Made by a program: the position numbers and the translations under genes
Notes under the pieces: generated by a model
The model's input: the letters and a program-made list of their open reading frames with translations, nothing else
Told to the model about the DNA's origin: nothing
Database searches by the model: none
In this document: piece after piece, positions 9,101-15,565 of the stretch
How positions within the stretch are numbered: the stretch's first letter is position 1
How the letters are laid out: each line of letters starts with the position of its first letter
Assembly: GCA_035384565.1 (NCBI GenBank)
Contig: DAOOIT010000074.1
Span: 1 to 25,623 of the forward strand
Length of the DNA stretch: 25,623 nt
Direction of reading: 5' to 3'
Source of the DNA: Planctomycetota bacterium
GTDB lineage: Bacteria > Planctomycetota > PUPC01 > DSUN01

Positions 9101-10464
9101 GCCGACTCAGGCCAGATTCCCGACGCGGCGGCGAACGCCTCACGCGCGGCTCCCGCCTCTCCGAGCCGGTCGTAGCAGGCGCCGAGAGCAAGATAGCATC
9201 TCCCGAGGAGCGACCATGTGTGGACGAGGGCGGCATACCTTCGTCCCACCACGAGATGAGCCTGCGCAAGCGGTGGGAAGGCGCGGATGCTCACCTCGAG
9301 GCCCCGGGCCGCCCGTTCGAGCTGGCCGCGGGCCGTGGAGTCGTCGTGTGCGTTCAGGGCGCGTTGGCCGTCCAGGAGAGCCATCAACGGGCTGGCAGGG
9401 GCGACCGCGCGCAATTGGTCCAGGGCGTGGTCGGCCTCCTCTGAGCTGCCCTGTTCAAGAAGGGTGTCGGCAATCCAGAAGAGCAGTTCGGTCTTCCTGT
9501 CCCCCGCGGGGAGAAGGCCATGGCGGAGGATGCGCAGGGCCTCCTCCCTGTCGCCACCCCGCCGGGCAAGGCGCGCGAGGGCCACGTACGAGGCGGGATC
9601 GGAGGGGGCGGCTCGCTGAAGCCTCTCGTAGCACTCACGGGCAAGGGCGATCTTATCCTCGCGCTCGCAGGCGATCGCCGTCGCGGCAAGAACCTCAGGC
9701 TCATTGGGGCCGACTTCCAAGGCCCGAGCAAGCTGCTTCCTGGCGGCCTCGGAGTCGCCCTGCCCCGCGTAGAAACCATAGGCCTTCAGATGGACCGACG
9801 GCGATGCTCCATTGTTCGAGATCGCGAGGTCCACGTACTTACGCCATTCCTGGGAGGCCCCACCCTTGCGGGCAAGGGCATCGGCGAGGATGAAGTAGAC
9901 CTCCTCTTCGGCGGGGTGCCTGGAAAGGAGTTTCTCCAGGACAGCCTTCCCCTCATCGATCTGGCCGAGACCGAGGAGGGCCATTCCGAGATACCGATGT
10001 CCCTCGACCCTATCAGGGGCAACCTCGATCATCTGCCTGGAGAGCCTGGCAGCTTCCGCCCATTCATTGGGCGCATCCGGGGAGAACCGAATGCGCAGGC
10101 GCGCCGCGGCCAGCGAGAGTTCCGCTGCACGCTGGAGGGCTTCATAGTTCCTCGGGTTCAGCTCGATGACCCTCCGGTAGGTTTCCGCGAGCAGGGTGGC
10201 GCTGCTGGAGTCTCGGCTCCTCTCGAGTGCGCGCGCGTATCCCAGGAGAGCCGCCTCATCGTCGGGGTGGGTCCCGAGATAGGTGCGGAGGAGGGGGACA
10301 GCCTCGTCGCACTTCTCCTGAGCGATGAGTTCGCTGGCCTTCGCCAGGATACGGGAACTGGAACCCCGCGAGACGACCCTGCCGACACCCAGGGCTGCCA
10401 GGCCGATGGCCAGGAGGATCGCCATGGTCTTCAGCACGAGCCGCGCATTGAGCTGTCGGGCCAT
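6148..10464 (-). CDS. Giant TPR protein of the exosortase/EPS locus, membrane-anchored
   Basis: A 1438-aa protein with one N-terminal hydrophobic segment (about residues 9-31, MAILLAIGLAALGVGRVV) and then almost continuous helical TPR-type repeats. Recurrent Gly/Ala-Tyr-Pro patterns are seen, for example AREAFAAASGIWPESAGVRAAFARALLAANEPDAAR near the middle and AEALYRKALSLNGRNSLAANNLARLL near the end. The single anchor suggests a periplasm-facing scaffold. Large TPR proteins occur in many exosortase EPS loci (PrsT-type), where they are thought to organise export or assembly; the exact role here is inference. It starts 15 bases after the BY-kinase-like gene; its ribosome site GGAG lies in a small palindrome next to that gene's stop. 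No enzymatic motif was recognised. Confidence 0.85.
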   Translation of the reverse strand: MARQLNARLVLKTMAILLAIGLAALGVGRVVSRGSSSRILAKASELIAQEKCDEAVPLLRTYLGTHPDDEAALLGYARALERSRDSSSATLLAETYRRVIELNPRNYEALQRAAELSLAAARLRIRFSPDAPNEWAEAARLSRQMIEVAPDRVEGHRYLGMALLGLGQIDEGKAVLEKLLSRHPAEEEVYFILADALARKGGASQEWRKYVDLAISNNGASPSVHLKAYGFYAGQGDSEAARKQLARALEVGPNEPEVLAATAIACEREDKIALARECYERLQRAAPSDPASYVALARLARRGGDREEALRILRHGLLPAGDRKTELLFWIADTLLEQGSSEEADHALDQLRAVAPASPLMALLDGQRALNAHDDSTARGQLERAARGLEVSIRAFPPLAQAHLVVGRRYAALVHTWSLLGRCYLALGACYDRLGEAGAAREAFAAASGIWPESAGVRAAFARALLAANEPDAARTQAEAAVKLAKEQKLDDPAPWLTLARVLRASAHIAKDRQAILRRAIEAAAAAVAVRPTSDSILLLAQLHLDAGERPLAERVLSRDVSDPKEALELQIARIILFASVKPPDLAKAKQEYAAAVKRHGEMVELRLLKPLLLGPEAGFEAREKCLAEMLADASRADALRIREALATLCIGYVKPAMAMAHLRAIAESDPKSIAARKAALDLALEAGMPDQIPKLLDELSGLEGQDAPDVVCFRAEYELTTAKPHTTHRKPTEIAEELEALLKRSPTWRAWAILGDIRKLQGKVAEAVNCYQAAFRANPSALRAGLPLVRSLNEIERHEEAAVILDRLARLDSPSPTLLELRLDQFRRRNDLEGAVGLLEDRLARQPQNTAVLVTLADLYGARREHDRAEKLLRTALAANPRDAGALDRLVGLLNRTKRADEALKLCDELIAADPEKPLGYVSRSRHYRLCGNPASAIADLKRALDLTPLEASAPRKFLLTHLGAVCAEQGDSDAALDWHRRAAALEPPGSDARKLLVERLLRSATAAHIQEAATLASALLDEAPDDPHACLLRARVAELDPDTRDLAKELCNKAISLSPRMAQPHSLLSTIYESEGDLRRASDAASRAASYEPNSVSVLLQHARLLRLNRQFAEARAILERASRLDPNDLRCTLALAELARAETGAAASVEFLEKALVASESGGSQPRATLCVNLAWYLHKANRVAEAEVRLREACKLSGNSREAVESLARFLEEQKRYRETDELLEQAMRDAAPGKTPAMALLRAEMLLARNRGPEDLDEAERCVRQDLAAQPESSHAIRLLADVAVARRDISGAEALYRKALSLNGRNSLAANNLARLLCQAGRLEEAHPLARRAVALEANNPGLLDTLGEVCFRRGDLAQAERAFGRCAELRPDHAPTLCRLGLILAKMGKAEPAKVTLTRALQVAGPDSRLTEDQREEAQRTLARLAQTAGH

Positions 10465-10479
10465 CGCGGAGAACTCCGC

Positions 10480-13398
10480 CTACTCCGCCGTCTTGTCGAA
10501 CTCGACGGTCGTGGTTTCGCCGGCGATCTGGGCGACTTGGGTGGCCCGCCCCGCCCTGGCATAGCTGTGCAGGGCGGCGGCGGTAGCCGCGTATCCGTTG
10601 TGCTCCGGCCGGACGCCTACAAGGACCATGCCCAGCACCCTCGCCCCAAGACGCCGGAGCGTCGCAAGACACTCGGTCGCCATCGCGCGTCGGCTATTCG
10701 GCGCCCGGAGGGCACACACGACCGCGTCCACCATGGGTGCAAGGATACGAGCGTCCGCCAGCATCAGTGGCGGGCCATCTACGATCACGTAGTCGAACTG
10801 CCCGCCCAAGGCGTCCAGGAGACTCTGCATCGTTTCGGAGCCCAGGGCGCCCACCGTATCCACAGGCTGGGAGCCTGCCGGCAGTATGCTCAGGCCCGGG
10901 ATGGACGTGTTCCGTATCACGTCGGAGACCTGCGCGCGTCTCGCAAGCACATCGCCGAGGCCAGGGGTGACTGGCGCTCCGAAGAGAGGCGCGACATCGG
11001 GCTTTCGGAAGCTGGCATCCACCAGAATCACCCTCTTGCCCACGCTCGTGACACAGGCCGCGACGTTGACCGCAAGGGTCGTTCGGCCGTCCCCTGGCGC
11101 GGCCCCGGTCACGAGCACTGTCCGCACGGCGTGCCCTGCGGATGGAGAGAGGAGATGGACTACCAGGTTGCGCACCTCCTCTGCGACCAGCCGCGGCGCC
11201 GCCACCCCAGGCCCACATAGCAGCGCCGGGCTTCCCGCCGTCCGAATCGCCTCGCCCCAGTGCGGGACGCAGCCCAGAAGATCCACGCCTGCGACCCCTT
11301 TGAGATCCTCGGGGCAGCGGATTCTGTCGTCCTGTCGATCCAGCAGGAGCATCGCCAACAGCGCGAGGCCGGCTGCGCCAAGAACGCCCGCGACGCCGTA
11401 CTTGATCCGCTTGGGCATGTACGGCTCAGGAAACTTGGGGTCCGTGGCCATGGAGGCGATGCTGATGTACCCTGGAGCGCCCGCCTCCACCTCCAGCTCG
11501 TGCAGCCGCTGCTCGACGCCCAGGAGCGACTGGCGGGTCCGTGCGAGGTCATCCTCCAGGGTCTTCAGTTCGGCGGCCTTTCGTTCGGCCACGACGCGCT
11601 GCTCGGCCTGCTTGGCGATCATGTTGCGCAGCGCCGTCTCGCTCGTCGCATTCGCGGCGAGATCGGCCTCCAGTTCCTTGAGGCGGCGGGCCATCTGAGT
11701 TCGTGCTTCCTCCCTGAGTCGCGCGATCACGGCCACGCGGGCCCGCTCGCGGCGTTCGCGCAGTTGGCCTTCGATTGATGCCAGTTGCTGGCGCAGTTCC
11801 TGGGCACGCCGGCCGGCGTCGGCCTTGACTTCCGCGATGATTCGGTTCTTGACCTCCGGCTCCAGGACGGCCAGGCGCTCCCTTGCCGCAGAGAGCAGCG
11901 TCCTGGCTCTCGGGAGCGCGCGCTCGCAGAAGGGCCTGAGCTGCTCCTCGACCATCCGAAGCTGGTCGCGCACCTCCCGTTGCCGTTGCTGCGTCTCTTG
12001 CTTGAGTTCCTGAACCACCTCGTCTCTCAATTCCGCCTCGGTCTTGGCCAGGCGGGTCCGAAGGCCCTCGAGTGCGGCCGAGGCGCTCATGAGGCCGGGG
12101 TGCGTGTCTCGCAGCGTCTCGGCCTTCGTGGCCAGGTCAACCTCCTTGCGCATGAGTTCACTCTTCAGCGCCAGTATCTGGGGCCGCCTGTCGAGGCGTT
12201 CGCGGATCATGGCGGCCGAAGGCTCGTCGCCAGTCGCCCGCAGCAGGAGGCTCTCGCGCTGCAACTGGATGGCGAGTTCGGCGAGCTTCTTCCCCTCGGG
12301 ATCGTCCGCGAGCAACTCCGCGAGGATCGCGGGGGTGCTCTCCTGGTCGCCGCCGTCAGGCGCCGCAGGCGCCGCCTTCGGCCCCCCGGCGAGCTGCACC
12401 ACGTGGAGTTCCCTGCGCGCGATCTCCTGCTTGAGTGCCGTGAGTTGCAGTTCCGCGTTCATGCGCGCTTGCACGGTGGACACCAGCGGGCTGCCCGCCT
12501 CGGAATCCGCCAGGGCGATCTCGCGGCGCAATTGGCCCGCCAGCGCCATCAGCGGCTCGACCTCTGGTTCCCGGTCCACGGCGGCATCCAGCACGGCGGC
12601 CGGAATCTCCACGTCGGCGGCGGACAGGCCGGCGCGCAGCGACTCGGCTTTCGCCTGCAACGATGCCTGCTCCTTGCGCAGACTCACCAGGGCTTCGTGC
12701 GTCACACTCATCGGGTCTCGGATGAGGGCTCCCGAGCTCGCATCGGGATTGCCCGCGACGGCGGCTCGCGACTGTGCGAGGGCCGCCATCTTCGTTTCGG
12801 CATCGAGAGCCAGCTTCTTCTTCTCCGCCTCGAGAAGCTGGATCTTCCTGTTCTGCGAAGAGCTATCTGCCTCTTCGATGAACGCCATGTACGTTCGGAC
12901 GATTGTGTTGGCCACCGCCGCCAACCCCTGAGGCTTGTCGCCCCGCACCTTCACGGAGAGGTACTGCGTGTTCGCGATCTTGGTGACCTCGAGCGCGTCC
13001 CGGAGCGCTTGGGTGAGGTCCTCGGCGCCGGCCAGGATATGGGAGCCGCTCACGGCAGGGTCCTTGAGGCACCGGTTCAGCAGGTCGGTGCTCGTCAGGG
13101 TGACCACCTGGGTGTTGAAGAATGTCGTGAACGTCGCCCCGGTCGTGCTGTCATCTGTGCGGTAAAGGACCTTCGGCCGCACGGCGTTCACCTGCACGAT
13201 CGCTTCGGCCACGTACCGCGGCTGGAAATGGAACCACGCCCATGCCACGAAGGCCGGCGCGAGAAGCGCGAAAACAAGGAGGCCGACCGCCCCACGCTGG
13301 CGCAGGACACGTCGGAGATCCAGCCCATGGGCCGCCGGAGCATCGTGGAACGTCGCGGCCGGGTCGTGCGGGACGATGGGGTACTGCTGAGTTTCCAT
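10480..13398 (-). CDS. Wzz-type polysaccharide co-polymerase with C-terminal BY-kinase-like domain
   Basis: A 972-aa inner-membrane protein predicted to control polysaccharide chain length or export. A first membrane segment lies at about residues 37-56 and a second at about 667-687, preceded by the proline-rich stretch typical of Wzz proteins (DPKFPEPYMPKRIKYG). Between them is a very long Ala/Glu/Arg/Gln-rich coiled-coil region, longer than in common Wzz proteins. The C-terminal P-loop domain reads GAAPGDGRTT (765-774), then ILVDASFRKP (Walker A'-like, D794) and VIVDGPP (Walker B, D874). The usual P-loop lysine is Arg772, and the C-terminus has only two tyrosines, no real Tyr cluster, so kinase activity is doubtful. 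ATG 13398 has AGGAG ten bases upstream and avoids overlap with epsI, which ends at 13406; an upstream in-frame start at 13431 is less likely. Confidence 0.88.
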   Translation of the reverse strand: METQQYPIVPHDPAATFHDAPAAHGLDLRRVLRQRGAVGLLVFALLAPAFVAWAWFHFQPRYVAEAIVQVNAVRPKVLYRTDDSTTGATFTTFFNTQVVTLTSTDLLNRCLKDPAVSGSHILAGAEDLTQALRDALEVTKIANTQYLSVKVRGDKPQGLAAVANTIVRTYMAFIEEADSSSQNRKIQLLEAEKKKLALDAETKMAALAQSRAAVAGNPDASSGALIRDPMSVTHEALVSLRKEQASLQAKAESLRAGLSAADVEIPAAVLDAAVDREPEVEPLMALAGQLRREIALADSEAGSPLVSTVQARMNAELQLTALKQEIARRELHVVQLAGGPKAAPAAPDGGDQESTPAILAELLADDPEGKKLAELAIQLQRESLLLRATGDEPSAAMIRERLDRRPQILALKSELMRKEVDLATKAETLRDTHPGLMSASAALEGLRTRLAKTEAELRDEVVQELKQETQQRQREVRDQLRMVEEQLRPFCERALPRARTLLSAARERLAVLEPEVKNRIIAEVKADAGRRAQELRQQLASIEGQLRERRERARVAVIARLREEARTQMARRLKELEADLAANATSETALRNMIAKQAEQRVVAERKAAELKTLEDDLARTRQSLLGVEQRLHELEVEAGAPGYISIASMATDPKFPEPYMPKRIKYGVAGVLGAAGLALLAMLLLDRQDDRIRCPEDLKGVAGVDLLGCVPHWGEAIRTAGSPALLCGPGVAAPRLVAEEVRNLVVHLLSPSAGHAVRTVLVTGAAPGDGRTTLAVNVAACVTSVGKRVILVDASFRKPDVAPLFGAPVTPGLGDVLARRAQVSDVIRNTSIPGLSILPAGSQPVDTVGALGSETMQSLLDALGGQFDYVIVDGPPLMLADARILAPMVDAVVCALRAPNSRRAMATECLATLRRLGARVLGMVLVGVRPEHNGYAATAAALHSYARAGRATQVAQIAGETTTVEFDKTAE

Positions 13399-13405
13399 CG
13401 GAGTA

Positions 13406-14119
13406 CTACTCCTGGCGGTGGCCGGGGCCATCGCTTAAGGGGTCGGGCAGATGCGCGTCCAGAGCCGGAGACAGGTCGCTGAGGAACCGGCCAGCGGTCT
13501 TCGCAACTCGGTCAGCCGGCGGGGCGCCCGGGAACGAGAGCATCACTCGGAGGAAGTACTGTCGCCTCGCATCCTCGATGGACCCGTGCGCCAGGGAGTC
13601 CACCTCATCGCGGTCGGGGGTCCACTGCCCCCCGGCGATGTAGCAGCTCACCACGGTGACGCGGTCCGGCCCCTTGCGGAAACGGTAGATGCTCACGGGC
13701 CACTTCCTGCCGTTGGCGACGCCTGAGTCCCCCACCATCTCCACGCCCTGGGTTTCCTTCTGCCAGCCGAACGCGGGGTAGCAGACCTCGGGGTGGTGCC
13801 CCACCCGCGGGCGTGGCGTGCCGTAGTAGGCGAGGTAGGCCGCTACCAGTTCCCCTGTGGGGATGTGGCGGTACTGCCGGTTCAGGTAGTCGTCCGCCGC
13901 TGCCACTCTGGCTACTTCGGCCTCCATCGGGATATCCTTCCCGGTCCAGCCGCGCAGCACCAGCGGGAACTCGGCAAGCGGCCGCCGAAGCGGCGTGCTC
14001 GTGGCCAGAAGGCCGCTGACCCTCAGGGCGTCCCGCCGGTAGACGAGGTATGGCACGATCAGCAGGCCGATGCACACGCCTCCTGCTCCGGCCTTGCTCA
14101 GGCGCAGCGCGCAATGCAT
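13406..14119 (-). CDS. epsI: Exosortase-associated protein EpsI
   Basis: EpsI-family protein (DUF3485) of 237 aa, found next to or fused with exosortases in EPS loci; its biochemical role is not established. An N-terminal membrane segment (about residues 10-27, GAGGVCIGLLIVPYLVY) is followed by a periplasmic domain with the family signature GHHPEVCYPAFGWQ (C113) and conserved patterns FPLVLRGWTG, AYLAYYG and DEVDSLAHGSI. The long open frame extends to 14248 inside the adjoining repeat, but ATG 14119 has a strong GGGAGG site six bases upstream and gives a normal EpsI start. It lies seven bases from the next gene. The repeat element separates it from the exosortase gene, which normally would be closely spaced. 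Confidence 0.88.
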   Translation of the reverse strand: MHCALRLSKAGAGGVCIGLLIVPYLVYRRDALRVSGLLATSTPLRRPLAEFPLVLRGWTGKDIPMEAEVARVAAADDYLNRQYRHIPTGELVAAYLAYYGTPRPRVGHHPEVCYPAFGWQKETQGVEMVGDSGVANGRKWPVSIYRFRKGPDRVTVVSCYIAGGQWTPDRDEVDSLAHGSIEDARRQYFLRVMLSFPGAPPADRVAKTAGRFLSDLSPALDAHLPDPLSDGPGHRQE

Positions 14120-14135
14120 TCCTGGCCTCCCGAAC

Positions 14136-14421
14136 CTAGGAGCCTGTCCAAGCATCCGCGTGGGACTGCGACGCCCGCGATTCTGGCCGCAGGCTAGGAG
14201 CACGGAGGAGGCGATGCAACGGAGAGCATCGCTGACGACGTGCGACAACGCCTGCGGCCAGAAGTCGCGGCGTCCCTTCGGGTTGCGGCGGCAGCGGGGC
14301 GTCTGCCGCGTTGCGTCTCCTCAGCGATGCGCTCCGTAGCATCGCCTGCGGAGCCGCGCCTTGCGTCCGCCCCGCTGCCGCCGGCAACGCAGCCCACGGG
14401 GATTCTTGGACAGGCTCCTAG
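14136..14421. mobile_element. CTAG-flanked inverted-repeat element (MITE-like), about 278 bp
   Basis: The segment is bounded by CTAG at 14136-14139 and 14418-14421. Just inside are perfect 13-base inverted termini GAGCCTGTCCAAG (14140-14152) and CTTGGACAGGCTC (14405-14417), with a weaker continuation (ATCCGCGTGGG against CCCACGGGGAT). The interior holds two stem-loop modules: a left stem GGCCGCAGGC 14185-14194 with GCCTGCGGCC 14250-14259, and a right stem CAGCGGGGCG 14292-14301 with CGCCCCGCTG near 14369-14378. Each contains the same small hairpin GCGATGC/GCATCGC (14211-14217 with 14226-14232; 14324-14330 with 14339-14345). The right half reads as a diverged inverted copy of the left half. 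No transposase is encoded, so any mobility would need one supplied in trans. Confidence 0.75.
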
Positions 14422-15350
14422 GAGACGGCGTCGGGGTCCACGAACAGCGACCTCAGGAACCGTTGCTCGAGCCACAGCAAGGTCAGTGCCACTGGCATCA
14501 TCAGCCATCCTGCGACATCATGGATGCGCGCAGGGGAGAACGCGGTCGGCCAGGTATCCGACAGGATCGCCGTGGCAATCACCCGTACCACGTTGATCGC
14601 GATGGCGAGCGGCACGGTGGAGGCGACCAGCACCATCCGCTCCCATCGCGGTCTGTTCATGAGACAGACCATCGCTCCGCCCAGGGTCACGATGGCGAAG
14701 ATCATCCGCAGGCCGCTGCATGCCGCCGCCACCTCGAGGCTCTGGAGAGGCAGCCGGAGCACATTCCCCTCCCGAATCACGTCCCACCCCATGGCGCTGA
14801 GCACCGAGGCGGCCGAGCGCGCCGCCATGCGTTGCAGCGGCAGGGTGATGGCCTCGGCGGCCCGGCTCGGGGGCGGGACCATCAGGAGGAGGAGTATCAG
14901 CGGACCGCGCAGGTTCCTGAACACCTCGCGTCCGGCCAGCAGGAGCACGGCTCCCCACACCGCGACGACGAGCGACAGCCGCTCCAGGCTTCCGTAGTAG
15001 TAGCGCAGTCCAGCCAGCCGCATGGCGAAGGCGGCCACGAGAAGCACCGCACCCGCCCACGAGGGCGACAGCTCCGTGCGCGCCAGCACCTTGCGCCGGT
15101 TCCAACCCAGGTACAACACAAACGGCGCCACGAGAATGCCGTGCGAGAAGTCCTGGTTCGTCATCCAGACCGTCCACAGATCGGCCACTACAGCGTGGTA
15201 GACGAGCAGGAGCACGAGACCGCAGGCCAGCCATTCCCCCACCAGCCATGGCCCCACGCCGGCCCTCTCCGCGCCGAGGCCACGTGCGGGGCGCGCCTCG
15301 CCGGCGTCACGCCGCCCCTTCAGAGATACGACACCCGCCTGGCCAGCCAT
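14418..15350 (-). CDS. xrt: Exosortase (EpsH/Xrt family)
   Basis: Multi-pass inner-membrane cysteine transpeptidase predicted to process PEP-CTERM-like C-terminal signals on exported proteins. The 310-aa protein has about eight hydrophobic segments. The family's three invariant residues are present: Cys211 in AACSGLR (209-215), Arg256 in INVVR, and His277 in IHDVAGW. The N-terminal DFSHGILVAPFVLYLGWNRRK is also characteristic. Downstream neighbour epsI and the plus-strand PEP-CTERM-like genes supply matching context. Start ATG 15350 has only a weak GGGA upstream. The TAG stop overlaps the CTAG flank of the adjacent repeat. The subtype (XrtA to XrtX classes) cannot be set from sequence alone. 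Confidence 0.93.
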   Translation of the reverse strand: MAGQAGVVSLKGRRDAGEARPARGLGAERAGVGPWLVGEWLACGLVLLLVYHAVVADLWTVWMTNQDFSHGILVAPFVLYLGWNRRKVLARTELSPSWAGAVLLVAAFAMRLAGLRYYYGSLERLSLVVAVWGAVLLLAGREVFRNLRGPLILLLLMVPPPSRAAEAITLPLQRMAARSAASVLSAMGWDVIREGNVLRLPLQSLEVAAACSGLRMIFAIVTLGGAMVCLMNRPRWERMVLVASTVPLAIAINVVRVIATAILSDTWPTAFSPARIHDVAGWLMMPVALTLLWLEQRFLRSLFVDPDAVS

Positions 15351-15395
15351 CTCTTGTCCCGCCGAGTACGGGAGCGGGGATGAGTGCGAAAAGCG

Positions 15396-15502
15396 AGAAG
15401 GGGGGCAGGCTGAGCCCGTGGCGCCGCACGGCTAGCCCACCCCCCTTCTACGCGGGGCGACCAGTGCAGGGGCCTTTGCGAGCGGCGCTTCGCCCGGGCC
15501 CC
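15396..15502. other. Two tandem hairpins in the sugar transferase-exosortase gap
   Basis: A perfect 10-bp inverted repeat AGAAGGGGGG (15396-15405) with CCCCCCTTCT (15440-15449) encloses a smaller stem CCGTG/CACGG (15416-15420 with 15427-15431). A second hairpin pairs GGGGCC (15469-15474) with GGCCCC (15497-15502) around an imperfect GCGAGC/GCTTCGC stem. Read on the minus strand, the first is followed only by CGCTTTTCGC, so a strong intrinsic terminator is unlikely. It may be a partial terminator, an mRNA processing site or a stabilising structure between two operon parts. Confidence 0.5.
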
Positions 15503-15565
15503 CACAATGACCAGTCTGCCAGTTCACCGAAAGCCGAAGCAGCAGGGCAATCGCTGCCTGAGCAC

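Noticed and set aside
9520..11220. 566-codon plus-strand open frame
   Set aside because: Antisense to the TPR and Wzz/BY-kinase-like genes; no domain-like composition.
11785..13482. 565-codon plus-strand open frame
   Set aside because: Antisense to the coiled-coil part of the Wzz-like protein; Arg/Leu/Gly-rich shadow translation.
14194..14596. Short open frames inside and across the repeat element
   Set aside because: They follow the palindromic sequence on both strands and share no family motif; the element appears non-coding.
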